The notes under the pieces were generated by a model. That model was not told where the DNA came from. It saw only the letters and a program-made list of their open reading frames with translations, and did not search any database. A program made the position numbers and the translations under genes. Source: Neisseria perflava (GTDB taxonomy: Bacteria > Pseudomonadota > Gammaproteobacteria > Burkholderiales > Neisseriaceae). Taken from it: a stretch of DNA of 35,653 nucleotides. Of this stretch, positions 7,552 to 15,869 are shown piece after piece; position 1 is the first letter of the stretch; each line of letters starts with the position of its first letter. Location: positions 1 through 35,653 of the forward strand of contig NZ_JALJYC010000026.1 of the NCBI RefSeq assembly GCF_024170405.1, in the 5' to 3' direction.

Positions 7552-8613
7552 ATGACTATCCCCGTTAAAGGCTATGCCGCCCAAAGCCCGACCAGCCCGC
7601 TGGCGCCGTTTGATTTCGAGCGCCGCGACCTGCGCGACAACGATGTTGAAATCGACATCTTGTATTGCGGCGTGTGCCACTCCGATTTGCATACCGCCCG
7701 CGCCGACTGGGGCGAAGCGTTTTCACTGTATCCGGTAGTGCCCGGCCACGAAATCATCGGCCGCGTGAAAAACGTCGGCAGCAAAGTGAGCCGATACAAA
7801 ACCGGCGATTTAGTCGGTGTCGGCTGCATGGTAGATTCTTGCCAAGAATGCAGCCCGTGTCAGCATGATTTGGAACAATATTGCGAAAACGGCATGACCG
7901 CCACATACAGCAGCCACGACCGCGTGGACGGCAGCGTGACCCAAGGCGGTTACAGTACCGCGATAGTCGTACGCGAAGAATTTGTCTTGCGCGTGCCGGA
8001 AAACCTCGACACCAAAGCCGTCGCGCCTTTGTTGTGCGCCGGTATCACCACCTACTCGCCGCTGCGCCACTGGAACGTGAAAGCGGGCGACAAAGTGGCC
8101 GTTGTCGGCTTGGGCGGCTTGGGTCATATGGCCATCAAGCTGGCCAAAGCGATGGGCGCGGAAGTGAGCCTGTTCACCCGCTCCAAAGGCAAAGAACAGG
8201 ACGCTTACAAGCTAGGCGCGAGCCACGTGATTTATTCCACCGATGAAGCGTCTATGGCCGCTGCCGCCAATCAGTTTAACCTGATTATCGACACCGTGCC
8301 CTATGCCCATGATTTGAAACCGTATGTGCCGACTTTGGCGCTCGACGGCACGCTGGTCTTGGTCGGTTTAGTCGGCGACACCGAAAGCAGCATTTCCACC
8401 GTACCGATGGTGTTCGGCCGCCGCTCGATTGCCGCCTCCCTCATCGGCGGCATTAAAGAAACCCAAGAAATGCTGGATTTCTGCGGCGAACATAATGTCT
8501 TGCCGGAAGTGGAAATGATTGATATGCAAAACATTAACGAAGCGTATGAACGCATGCTGAAAAGCGATGTGAAATACCGCTTTGTGATTGATATGGAAAG
8601 TTTGAAAAAATAA
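7552..8613 (+). CDS. Zinc-dependent alcohol dehydrogenase (YahK-type)
   Basis: A 353-residue medium-chain dehydrogenase/reductase, expected to interconvert aldehydes and alcohols with NADP(H), as E. coli YahK does. The catalytic zinc region is 'CGVCHSDLH' (C42, H43) with H66-E67 in 'PGHE'. The structural zinc cysteines are 97, 100, 103 and 111. The Rossmann motif 'VVGLGGLGHM' follows near residue 183, and the C-terminus 'INEAYERML..DVKYRFVID' is near-identical to YahK. AGGAG at 7539-7543 sets the start at 7552; an upstream ATG at 7513 lies inside a dyad and has no ribosome site. A role in aldehyde detoxification is inference. Confidence 0.92.
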   Translation: MTIPVKGYAAQSPTSPLAPFDFERRDLRDNDVEIDILYCGVCHSDLHTARADWGEAFSLYPVVPGHEIIGRVKNVGSKVSRYKTGDLVGVGCMVDSCQECSPCQHDLEQYCENGMTATYSSHDRVDGSVTQGGYSTAIVVREEFVLRVPENLDTKAVAPLLCAGITTYSPLRHWNVKAGDKVAVVGLGGLGHMAIKLAKAMGAEVSLFTRSKGKEQDAYKLGASHVIYSTDEASMAAAANQFNLIIDTVPYAHDLKPYVPTLALDGTLVLVGLVGDTESSISTVPMVFGRRSIAASLIGGIKETQEMLDFCGEHNVLPEVEMIDMQNINEAYERMLKSDVKYRFVIDMESLKK

Positions 8614-8626
8614 GGATTTAGCCATA

Positions 8627-8667
8627 TAAAAGGCCGTCTGAAAATATTTTTCAGACGGCCTTTTTTG
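8627..8667 (+). terminator. DUS-pair terminator
   Basis: AG-DUS at 8631-8642 and inverse at 8650-8661 with AAAA and TTTTTT flanks; ends the alcohol dehydrogenase transcript. Confidence 0.85.
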
Positions 8668-8741
8668 TTTGATGGCTAAGTAACGTGAGTTCGGGATTAG
8701 CAGATAGAATATCTTTTTAAATTTCAGAAACGTGTTTCTTT

Positions 8742-8895
8742 CGGCAGACAGAATCCGCGAGGATTCGTCATTCCCGCGCAGGCGGGAATCCAGACGTTTG
8801 AGCTTCTGATACTTTGAAAACATGACAGAAATGTCGGGCTTCTGGATTCCCGCCTGCGCGGGAATGACGAAAATCTGGCGATTTTCTGTCTGCCG
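8742..8895. repeat. Neisserial dRS3-flanked intergenic repeat (NIME-like)
   Basis: Two 20-base dRS3 repeats (ATTCCC-N8-GGGAAT) lie at 8770-8789 and 8846-8865, with inner octamers that are each other's reverse complement. A wider frame, CGGCAGACAGAA (8742-8753) and TTCTGTCTGCCG (8884-8895), is a perfect 12-base inverted repeat, so the whole block is roughly palindromic. In meningococcus such units form neisserial intergenic mosaic elements and dRS3 is a known target of filamentous phage integration. No gene is seen in 8667-9102. Confidence 0.85.
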
Positions 8896-8970
8896 GGATT
8901 TCGTATGGTTGTGAAAATAATAAAAATATTTAAAACGCTTATCTCAGACGCACATTAAGTAATTTTGAAA

Positions 8971-9019
8971 TGCATACAAACATCAGGTGGCTTCGACTAC
9001 GCTCAGCCACCTGTATGCA
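8971..9019. repeat. Long imperfect hairpin with a TTCGACTACGCTCAG core
   Basis: TGCATA..CAGGTGGCT (8971-8992) pairs with AGCCACCTG-TATGCA (9005-9019). The loop TTCGACTACGCTC resembles short dispersed hairpin repeats seen in many bacterial genomes. There is no T-run, so it is unlikely to be a simple terminator. Confidence 0.6.
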
Positions 9020-9102
9020 AGTAAATTTCTTGGCGACAGGAACGTCAATTTGGAAAACGCGTGCGTGGATACCGCCACACACCGCCCCGCTTTCAGACGG
9101 CC

Positions 9103-9885
9103 TTAAAACAATTTCTTCACTTCCGCTTCAATATCATCCGCGCGCATAAAGGTTTCGCCAATCAGGAAGGTATGCACGCCGTGCGCCTGCATAAAATCGA
9201 CATCGGCTTTGCCGCGTATGCCGCTTTCGGTAACGACGGTTTTGCCGCTTAACTCGGGCAGTAAATCCAAAGTTTGCTGCAAGGAGACTTCAAAGGTGCG
9301 CAGGTTGCGGTTGTTCACGCCCCATAATTGCGTTTGCATATTTGGGCATTTGGCCAGCTCGCTTTTGTCGTGCAGTTCCAGCAATACGGTCATGCCCAAT
9401 TCGTGCGCAATGCCTTCCAATTCTTCCATCTGCGCCTGCTCCAGCGCGGCGGCAATCAGCAACACGGCGTCGGCGCCCCAAGCGCGGGCTTGGTACACCT
9501 GATACGGGTCGATAACAAAATCTTTGCGCAGCGCGGGCAGGGCGACGGCGGCTTTGACCTGTTTCAGGTAGTCGGGCGAACCTTGGAAATACTGCTCGTC
9601 GGTCAATACCGACAAACAGGCAGCCCCGGCGCGTTCATACGCCTTGGCGATTTCGGCGGGGTTGAAGTCGGGGCGGATTAAGCCTTTGCTCGGGCTGGCT
9701 TTTTTCATTTCGGCAATAATCGCGGGCAGCTTCTGCGCGTGTTTGGCGTGCAACGCGCCGAGAAAATCGCGGGCGGGTTCGGCGGCAGCGGCCTGCTGCT
9801 TGATCTCTGCCAGCGGCACGGAGGTTTTGTGGGCGGCGACTTCTTCGACTTTGGTGGCAAGGATTTTATTCAGAATATCGGTCAT
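9103..9885 (-). CDS. trpC: Indole-3-glycerol phosphate synthase
   Basis: A 260-residue TIM-barrel enzyme that closes the indole ring in tryptophan synthesis, acting on CdRP. The N-terminus MTDILNKILA is the family form; an ATG at 9906 adds seven residues without a ribosome site, while GAAAG lies 8 bases before 9885. Catalytic motifs visible: E59 and K61 in 'IAEMKKASPSKG', K121 in 'LRKDF', Glu in 'VLLELHD' and Glu in 'VTESGI'. It is monofunctional (no TrpF part). The stop codon overlaps the last base of a DUS at 9092-9103. The other trp genes are not nearby. Confidence 0.95.
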   Translation of the reverse strand: MTDILNKILATKVEEVAAHKTSVPLAEIKQQAAAAEPARDFLGALHAKHAQKLPAIIAEMKKASPSKGLIRPDFNPAEIAKAYERAGAACLSVLTDEQYFQGSPDYLKQVKAAVALPALRKDFVIDPYQVYQARAWGADAVLLIAAALEQAQMEELEGIAHELGMTVLLELHDKSELAKCPNMQTQLWGVNNRNLRTFEVSLQQTLDLLPELSGKTVVTESGIRGKADVDFMQAHGVHTFLIGETFMRADDIEAEVKKLF

Positions 9886-9937
9886 GGTCGGACTTTCAAG
9901 AATCATTCAGTCAATCAAATTCAATGCGGGTAAATGG

Positions 9938-9977
9938 TTTTCAGACGGCCTGAATAGGCGCGGAGGCCGTCTGAAAA
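9938..9977. repeat. Inverted AG-DUS pair between TRIC gene and trpC
   Basis: Inverse copy at 9940-9951 and direct copy at 9964-9975, with TTTT and AAAAA on the outside. The arms are in the opposite order from the usual terminator pairs. Confidence 0.75.
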
Positions 9978-9987
9978 AAATCAAAAA

Positions 9988-10599
9988 TCAGAATTTGGGC
10001 AGCGCCCATTTGCGCTTGTAGGCCATCATGCGCAAGACGTATCCGGCGATAAACAGCAGGTTGAGGGTGTAGGGGTTGATGGATTCGATTTGGTCGAGCA
10101 GATACATCAAAAAGGCGATGACCACGGCCACCGCGCCGTAAATGTCCTGCCGCATAATCACGGGCACGTCGTTGACCAAAATATCGCGCACAATGCCGCC
10201 GCCGACGGCGGTGATGAAACCGGCCACAATCACGCCGAAGAGGTTGAGGCCGTAATACATGCCGATTTGCGCGCCGGTAATGGTAAAGGCCACGAGGCCG
10301 AGCGAGTCCGCCCACACGAAGGCTTCCGACAAGAAACGGCGCTGGTTGTTTTGCAGCCGCAGCGCCCACGCGATAATCACCGTACCGGCGGCAAACAGCA
10401 GCGAGCCGTTTTCCATAAACACCGCCGGCGTGCGGCCGATTAACACATCGCGTATCATCCCGCCGCCGATGGCGGTTAAGAGCGCGGCAATCCATGTGCC
10501 GAGCAAATCGAGGCGTTTGCGTACGCCGACCAGATAGCCGGAAAAGGCGAAGGCAACCGTACCGATGTCGGAAATGATGTCTGTGGCCGTAATATTCAT
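9988..10599 (-). CDS. TRIC/UPF0126 family membrane protein
   Basis: A 203-residue inner-membrane protein of the trimeric intracellular cation channel (TRIC) family, bacterial type UPF0126 (YadS/YicG). Its two homologous halves each carry the glycine motif: 'GGGMIRD' at 45-51 and 'GGGIVRD' at 133-139, each in a broken helix of a three-helix bundle; a seventh helix follows. Bacterial members have been described as K+-permeable channels, and physiological roles remain poorly known. It lies just upstream of trpC on the same strand, separated by a DUS pair. Confidence 0.88.
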   Translation of the reverse strand: MNITATDIISDIGTVAFAFSGYLVGVRKRLDLLGTWIAALLTAIGGGMIRDVLIGRTPAVFMENGSLLFAAGTVIIAWALRLQNNQRRFLSEAFVWADSLGLVAFTITGAQIGMYYGLNLFGVIVAGFITAVGGGIVRDILVNDVPVIMRQDIYGAVAVVIAFLMYLLDQIESINPYTLNLLFIAGYVLRMMAYKRKWALPKF

Positions 10600-10654
10600 G
10601 GGGGTGAAATCTCGGAAAAGGTTAAGCGATAACAGATATTAACATATCAATAAG

Positions 10655-10702
10655 CAAAAAGGCCGTCTGAAACGGAAAAAATCGTTTGCAGACGGCCTTT
10701 TG
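10655..10702 (-). terminator. DUS hairpin terminator of yheT
   Basis: AG-DUS at 10660-10671; the partner arm (about 10687-10698) has one substitution (TGCAGACGGCCT). On the minus strand the hairpin ends GGCCTTTTT. Confidence 0.75.
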
Positions 10703-10715
10703 CTGACAGTCGGGA

Positions 10716-11666
10716 TTATTCGAAGCGTGAGAAATAATCCAGCAGCGTCTGCGGCAGCCAGCGGATGTTTAAATGTCCGCCGCTTTGGTCGGTAAAACCG
10801 ACGTGGCCGCCGTAGGGTGTTTGCATCAGGGTCACGCCGGGCGACACTTCCTCGGCCGTCGGCAGCGCCTCGCCGGGCAGGAAAGGGTCGTTGCGGGCGT
10901 TGAGCAGCAAAAGCGGCGTGGCGACGTCGCGCAAATACGGTTTGCTCGAAGCTTGGCGGTAGTAGTCGTAGCGGTCGGCAAAGCCGTGCAGCGGCACGGT
11001 AAACACATCGTCAAATTCGCCGATGGTCTTGCAGGACGAGAGCGGCACGGTTTCGTGAAAACTGCTGAAATGCCGCGCTTTGGGAATCACCGAGCTGAGA
11101 AAATGGCGCGTATAGAGCAGGCGCGTCATGCCGTGGTCGAAGCGGTAGCTGCATTCGGTCAAATCCACGGGCGCGGATACGGAAGCGGCGGCATAGGGGA
11201 CGGCAGTTTTTTTCAGACGGCCTTGCTCGCCCAAATATTTGGCCAATTTATTGCCGCCCAACGACACGCCCACGGCGTAGATTTTCGGATACCGCGCCGC
11301 CAGCGTTTCCAGCGCAAACGCCATTTCGCGGGTCTCGCCGGAATGGTCGGGAATGGTCAGGGTGTTGGGTACGCCGCCGCAGCCGGGCGAATGCGCCACC
11401 ACGCCGTGCCAGCCTTTTTGGTGCACGGCCTTCATCAGCTCGATGGCGTAATGGCTGCGGCTGCTGCCTTCCAAACCGTGAAACAGCACCACCAGCGGCG
11501 CGGCGGGGTCGGCGCCGTCGAGAAAATCATAGGCGATTTGGGTGTGGCCGGTGCGGTTGGGCAGCAGCTCGCGGCGGTAAGCGGGCGGTTTGGCTTGCAG
11601 CGATTTGGCAAACAGCGTGTTGGCGCGGCCGTTGTGCAGCCAAAAAGGGGTAGCGGGTGGATTCAT
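10716..11666 (-). CDS. yheT: YheT-type alpha/beta hydrolase
   Basis: A 316-residue cytoplasmic hydrolase of the YheT/EMB8 family; substrates are unknown. The oxyanion turn 'HGLEGSS' is at 63-69, the nucleophile elbow 'GVSLGGN' gives Ser135, and D260 ('NARNDPF') and H288 ('GGHVGF') complete the triad. Its ATG overlaps the TGA of the PAP2 gene by four bases (ATGA), so the two are one operon with translational coupling. A DUS inside the gene (11212-11223) encodes part of 'QGRLKK'. Confidence 0.9.
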   Translation of the reverse strand: MNPPATPFWLHNGRANTLFAKSLQAKPPAYRRELLPNRTGHTQIAYDFLDGADPAAPLVVLFHGLEGSSRSHYAIELMKAVHQKGWHGVVAHSPGCGGVPNTLTIPDHSGETREMAFALETLAARYPKIYAVGVSLGGNKLAKYLGEQGRLKKTAVPYAAASVSAPVDLTECSYRFDHGMTRLLYTRHFLSSVIPKARHFSSFHETVPLSSCKTIGEFDDVFTVPLHGFADRYDYYRQASSKPYLRDVATPLLLLNARNDPFLPGEALPTAEEVSPGVTLMQTPYGGHVGFTDQSGGHLNIRWLPQTLLDYFSRFE

Positions 11667-12316
11667 TTATTTTGTTTATGCAGGTAGCGGTGGAAAAAAC
11701 AATAGTAAACGGCGGATACGGTGGCAACGCCATTAATCCAGCCAACCAAAACGTCAGTCGGATAGTGTACGCCCAAATAAATGCGCGAGAAACCCATCAG
11801 CAAGACAAACAGCGTGCCGCAGATGAAGATGGCGCGGCGGTGGGGCGAATGGCGGTAAATCAAAAACAGCATGGTAACGACGGCGGCGGCAAAGGTAGAA
11901 TGGCCGCTGGGGAAGGAGGTATTGCTTTCCGCAATCATGCGCGGCCACAGCAGCGGGCGCGGGCGGTCGAAAATCAGCTTCGCCAGCAACATGACCGCCG
12001 TCGGCAGCGCGGTGCTGACAATCACAAACACGGCATAGCCGGTTTTTTTGCGCAGATGCAGCCACACCGCTGCCAACGCAATCAGCGGCACGGCCAGCGC
12101 GGTTTTGCCCAGATAGTGCAATACGGTGGCAATCGGCAGAAACCAAACGCCGATATGGGTGTGCACCCACAACATCAGCGGCGCTTCAAAGGCAAAGCCT
12201 TCGTGCGCCCAAATACGCGCAGCAATCACGCTGACGAGGGTAAACGGAATCAGGACGGCGGCGGTTAAGGCCAGCAATTTGGGCAGGGGCGGCAGATAGG
12301 CGCGGAATGGGAGCAT
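11663..12316 (-). CDS. PAP2-family membrane phosphatase
   Basis: A 217-residue inner-membrane protein with about six hydrophobic segments. The three acid-phosphatase motifs are intact: K113-x6-R120-P121, 'PSGHST' (P136-H139), and 'SR' 177-178 with H184 in 'GVHYPTD'. Relatives remove phosphate from undecaprenyl pyrophosphate, phosphatidylglycerol phosphate or lipid A; the sequence does not decide which. It is the first gene of an operon with yheT. Start chosen at 12316; the ribosome site is poor. The upstream spacer 12317-12591 holds a solitary AT-DUS (12530-12541) and no credible gene. Confidence 0.88.
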   Translation of the reverse strand: MLPFRAYLPPLPKLLALTAAVLIPFTLVSVIAARIWAHEGFAFEAPLMLWVHTHIGVWFLPIATVLHYLGKTALAVPLIALAAVWLHLRKKTGYAVFVIVSTALPTAVMLLAKLIFDRPRPLLWPRMIAESNTSFPSGHSTFAAAVVTMLFLIYRHSPHRRAIFICGTLFVLLMGFSRIYLGVHYPTDVLVGWINGVATVSAVYYCFFHRYLHKQNK

Positions 12317-12591
12317 GGTCGGTCGGATTTTGGAAGGTTAAAACGGCTTGGCAAACGGGTAAAAAATAGTGATAAATAATTTTATTAACGCTTGATAATT
12401 ATTGCTTTTTTCTCTCTGGAAAAACAGGTAAAAGCAGCGGAAATTCCGGCGCGGGGCTGGTATGTTGTATCGGTAAAACGCAAACGCAAAAGGGTGCGCA
12501 AACTTCAGCCGCCGAAGCGCCGCCGGCGTTTCAGACGGCATGCAAAAGACGCACGATACGTCGGAACTTTATCATTCATAAGGAGCTGGTT

Positions 12592-12693
12592 ATGTCTGAA
12601 TTTTTCCTGCACATCATTATGGCCGTCGGTGTGATGGCTGCCGTTATCCTGCTGCTGGTGTTGGGCGCAACCCATGTGCGCAAACCGCAGTAG
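12592..12693 (+). CDS. 33-residue single-pass membrane peptide
   Basis: An ATG frame of 33 codons preceded by AAGGAG at 7-base spacing. The peptide has a short start 'MSEFF', one hydrophobic segment of about 20 residues (about 8-27) and a basic, polar tail 'HVRKPQ', as expected for a small inner-membrane protein with the tail in the cytoplasm. A DUS terminator follows 18 bases after the stop, so this is a complete transcription unit. Function unknown; I do not recognise it as a known oxidase subunit or toxin. Confidence 0.65.
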   Translation: MSEFFLHIIMAVGVMAAVILLLVLGATHVRKPQ

Positions 12694-12710
12694 CGGGGCA
12701 AGCGTGTACC

Positions 12711-12750
12711 GAGGCCGTCTGAAAATACAGATTTTCAGACGGCCTTTCTG
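12711..12750. terminator. DUS-pair terminator, convergent
   Basis: AG-DUS at 12712-12723 and inverse at 12734-12745 with extended AAAAT/ATTTT arms. It serves the small peptide gene on plus and possibly the FMN reductase on minus. Confidence 0.75.
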
Positions 12751-12804
12751 CTGCCGCCGAAGGTTTGGGACTGGCGGCTTACGGATGGTTTATACGGTGG
12801 CCAA

Positions 12805-13349
12805 TCAACGGAAACGCTCAATCCATGCGGCAAATGCGGTCATAAAGCCGTCAATCGCGCCGATGACGAATTCGCCGGTCAGCTCGCCCTGCTCGTTGAG
12901 GGATTTGTGAATCGAGCCGAAATAGGCTTCGGGCGAGGGCATCACCGGTGCGCCGAGTACCACAAAGCTGTTGCGCATGGTCAGGTTGGCCGACATGCCG
13001 CCGGTCATGGTGGGAGACACGGTAATAATGGCCACCGGTTTGCCGCCCCACACGCTTTGTCCGGCCGGACGGGAGGCGATGTCGATGGCGTTTTTCAAAG
13101 CGGCGGGGACGTTGCGGTTGTGTTCCGGCGAAACAATCAACACACCGTCGGCCTGCTTGATTTGTTCGCGCAGGCGGGTGTAGGAAGCGGGCGAATCGGC
13201 GTCGCGGTCTTGCGTGTAAAGCGGTAAATCGTCGATTTGGCAAATTCAAACTGGAATTTGCCGGCATATTTGTCGGCGATAAAACGGGCAACGGCTTTGT
13301 TTACCGAAGTTTGCGCCAAGCTGCCGACGATGATTAAAATTTTAGACAT
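12805..13349 (-). pseudogene. NAD(P)H-dependent FMN reductase, frameshifted
   Basis: Flavodoxin-fold FMN reductase (the family includes chromate and azo reductases). The first 38 codons read MSKILIIVGSLAQTSVNKAV..., then the frame shifts at a run of three A (13235-13237, minus strand reading). Adding one A restores 'AKIDDLPLYTQDRD' and the frame continues to the TGA at 12805, giving 181 residues. The FMN/dimer motif 'SPEHNRNVPAALKNAID' lies in the second part. AAGGAG precedes the ATG. The lesion is a single deletion in a short homopolymer, equally compatible with a real mutation or a sequencing error. The downstream part alone could start at a GTG (13143) but would lack the nucleotide-binding N-terminus. 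Confidence 0.88.
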
Positions 13350-13506
13350 GATGTCATTCTCCTTCTTTTTGTTGGTGGGTAAAAGGGATGTTGTTACGTC
13401 ATGTAACGGGCTTATTCTACTGCTAAAGGCGTAGCAGTACCTGTCTTTTTGAGGTAAACCTTTGACAAGGCGGTATAAGCCTTGCAGGAATCGGCAAACG
13501 CTAGGC

Positions 13507-14313
13507 TTATTCGGGCAATCGGGTTTTCAATTCTGCGCCCAAATCGTTCAGCGCCACCAAAATATCCGCCCACGCCGTATCTAGGAATTTGCACGCCTCG
13601 CCTTCGGCCTTAATGCCAAACTCGATGTTCGGCGCGATTTTGCTGCCGTCTGAAGCGGTGCGGCCGACGGTGGGCAGGCTGTATGCCTTGATACCGGGGT
13701 AGATGTCTTCGATTTGCTCCATAACCGGCGCGACGCGTGATTCGGGTTGGCCGAACACATACACACTGCGGTGTCCGCGCTCGGTTTGGTGGAAACGGTC
13801 GGCGTAATAAGTTTCCAACACCCAGCGCGCCATCGGCTGCGCCATCACGGGAAAACCGGGGAAGAAATAATGTTCGCGGATGGAAAAACCGGCGATGTTG
13901 TTGAACGCATTGGGCACCAGCGCCGCGCCTTGCGGGAAATCCGCCATTTTCAGGCGTTGGTGGTGTTCGGGGGAATCTAAAGATTCGCCTTTGCCCAAGG
14001 TGACGCCGTCTATCAGTTTCGCCGCTTCCGGATGACGTTCCAGTTTTACGCCCAAGGCCACCGCCGCCGCCAAGCGGGTATGGTCGTCGGGTGTCGCGCC
14101 GATTCCGCCGGTCACAAAGGTCGGCAGGCCGTCTGAAAAACTGCGCTGAAGCTGCGTGACCAACAAATCCGGCTCGTCGGGCAGGTATTGCACCTGATTA
14201 AGCTGCAAGCCGTGTTGTTCCAATAAGGATTTGAAAAAGGCAAAATGCGCGTCGGTGCGGCTGCCGTGCAGGATTTCGTCGCCGATGATGATAAGGTTGA
14301 AACGGGTGTTCAT
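13507..14313 (-). CDS. CinA-N / MoCF-domain protein
   Basis: A 268-residue protein of the competence/damage-inducible CinA family, N-terminal type only: it has the molybdopterin-binding (MoaB/Mog) fold with 'GDEIL' (11-15) and 'TGGIGATPDDHTR' (68-80), and lacks the C-terminal nicotinamide-nucleotide amidase domain of full CinA. Such proteins can act on ADP-ribose or nucleotide derivatives; the real substrate here is unknown. GAAAG lies before the ATG at 14313; extension to 14385 has no support. Intragenic DUS copies lie at 13645-13654 and 14126-14137 (the latter encodes 'FSDGL'). The gene is divergent from argG. Confidence 0.85.
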   Translation of the reverse strand: MNTRFNLIIIGDEILHGSRTDAHFAFFKSLLEQHGLQLNQVQYLPDEPDLLVTQLQRSFSDGLPTFVTGGIGATPDDHTRLAAAVALGVKLERHPEAAKLIDGVTLGKGESLDSPEHHQRLKMADFPQGAALVPNAFNNIAGFSIREHYFFPGFPVMAQPMARWVLETYYADRFHQTERGHRSVYVFGQPESRVAPVMEQIEDIYPGIKAYSLPTVGRTASDGSKIAPNIEFGIKAEGEACKFLDTAWADILVALNDLGAELKTRLPE

Positions 14314-14412
14314 GGGTAATCTTTCGTCAGGCCGTCTGAAAACGGCGGATAAATTGATAATAACGCGGTTTGCATTCGTTTGCACGGCCTAGCGGATTGT
14401 TAACGATTTCAT

Positions 14413-14418
14413 TATAAT
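14413..14418 (+). promoter_or_regulatory. Likely argG -10 box
   Basis: A perfect TATAAT sits 33 bases before the argG ATG. The -35 region at 17-base spacing (14390-14395) is poor. A DUS (14329-14340) lies on the other side of the divergent spacer, near the CinA-N start. Confidence 0.5.
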
Positions 14419-14451
14419 AAACCTTTTATCCGCCCAACCCAAGGATTCCCC

Positions 14452-15792
14452 ATGAGCCAAAACCATACCATCCTGCAACACCTGCCCGTCGGCCAAAAAG
14501 TCGGTATTGCCTTTTCCGGCGGCCTGGATACTTCCGCCGCGCTGTTGTGGATGAAACTCAAAGGCGCGCTGCCTTACGCCTACACCGCCAACCTCGGCCA
14601 GCCCGACGAAGACGATTACAACGCCATTCCGAAAAAAGCCATGGAATACGGCGCGGAAGCCGCCCGTTTGGTGGACTGCCGTGCGCAGTTGGCGCACGAA
14701 GGCATTGCCGCCATCCAATGCGGCGCGTTCCACGTGACCACCGGCGGCCTGACCTATTTCAACACCACGCCTTTGGGTCGCGCCGTAACCGGCACTATGC
14801 TGGTGTCGGCCATGAAAGAAGACGACGTCCACATTTGGGGCGACGGTTCGACCTACAAAGGCAACGACATCGAGCGTTTCTACCGCTACGGCCTACTGAC
14901 CAATCCCGCTTTGCGCATTTACAAACCGTGGCTCGACCAGCAGTTTATCGACGAGTTGGGCGGCCGCCACGAAATGAGCGAGTTTCTGATTGAAAACGGC
15001 TTCAACTACAAAATGTCGGTAGAAAAAGCCTACTCCACCGACTCCAATATGCTCGGTGCTACCCACGAAGCCAAAGATTTGGAATTTCTCAACAGCGGTA
15101 TCAAAATCGTCAAACCGATTATGGGCGTGGCTTTCTGGGATGAAAACGTCGAAGTCAAAGCCGAAGAAGTCAGCGTGCGCTTTGAAGAAGGCGTGCCCGT
15201 TGCCTTGAACGGCGTGGAATACAGCGATCCCGTCGAACTGATTTTGGAAGCCAACCGTATCGGCGGCCGTCACGGTTTGGGCATGAGCGACCAAATCGAA
15301 AACCGCATTATCGAAGCCAAATCACGCGGCATTTACGAAGCCCCGGGCATGGCGCTGCTGCACATCGCCTACGAGCGTTTGGTGACCGGCATTCACAACG
15401 AAGACACCATCGAGCAATACCGAATCAACGGCCTGCGCCTCGGCCGCCTGCTGTATCAAGGCCGCTGGTTTGACAGTCAGTCGCTGATGTTGCGTGAAAC
15501 CGCCCAACGCTGGGTGGCCAAAGCCATTACCGGCGAAGTCACGCTGGAACTGCGTCGCGGTAACGACTATTCCCTGCTCAACACCGAATCGCCGAACCTG
15601 ACCTACCAGCCCGAGCGTTTGTCTATGGAAAAAGTGGAAAACGCCGCCTTTACCCCGCTCGACCGTATCGGCCAACTGACCATGCGCAACCTCGACATCG
15701 TCGATACCCGCGCCAAACTGGGCATTTATTCGCAAAGCGGCCTGCTGCAACTGGGCGAAGGCTCGGTGTTGCCGCAGTTGGGTAAGAAGTAA
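14452..15792 (+). CDS. argG: Argininosuccinate synthase
   Basis: A 446-residue enzyme joining citrulline and aspartate with ATP in arginine synthesis. The PP-loop 'AFSGGLDTS' is at 20-28. The size and the regions 'GDGSTYKGNDIERFYRYG' and 'YSTDSNMLG' match the longer E. coli-type ArgG rather than the roughly 400-residue type. AAGGA lies 8 bases before the ATG. It is transcribed alone, with a DUS terminator behind it. Confidence 0.97.
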   Translation: MSQNHTILQHLPVGQKVGIAFSGGLDTSAALLWMKLKGALPYAYTANLGQPDEDDYNAIPKKAMEYGAEAARLVDCRAQLAHEGIAAIQCGAFHVTTGGLTYFNTTPLGRAVTGTMLVSAMKEDDVHIWGDGSTYKGNDIERFYRYGLLTNPALRIYKPWLDQQFIDELGGRHEMSEFLIENGFNYKMSVEKAYSTDSNMLGATHEAKDLEFLNSGIKIVKPIMGVAFWDENVEVKAEEVSVRFEEGVPVALNGVEYSDPVELILEANRIGGRHGLGMSDQIENRIIEAKSRGIYEAPGMALLHIAYERLVTGIHNEDTIEQYRINGLRLGRLLYQGRWFDSQSLMLRETAQRWVAKAITGEVTLELRRGNDYSLLNTESPNLTYQPERLSMEKVENAAFTPLDRIGQLTMRNLDIVDTRAKLGIYSQSGLLQLGEGSVLPQLGKK

Positions 15793-15810
15793 TATAAGGG
15801 TTTGAGATAG

Positions 15811-15852
15811 ATTGAGGCCGTCTGCAAATAAAGTTATTTTCAGACGGCCTGT
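15811..15852 (+). terminator. DUS hairpin terminator of argG
   Basis: The left arm (from 15815) has one inserted or changed base (GCCGTCTGCAA); the right arm (15839-15850) is a full inverse DUS. The T-run is missing, so efficiency is uncertain. Confidence 0.55.
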
Positions 15853-15869
15853 TTACAGGAGAAACGGAA

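Noticed and set aside
8742..9019. Correia element (CREE)
   Set aside because: The typical TATAGTGGATTA ends are absent; the repeats fit dRS3 instead. I saw no Correia ends elsewhere in the window.
10773..11687. Open frame of 304 codons on plus opposite yheT
   Set aside because: Shadow of a well-supported hydrolase with an intact catalytic triad.
12392..12634. 80-codon frame rich in Arg/Lys upstream of the small peptide gene
   Set aside because: No ribosome site, overlaps the better-supported 33-codon gene in another frame, composition looks random.
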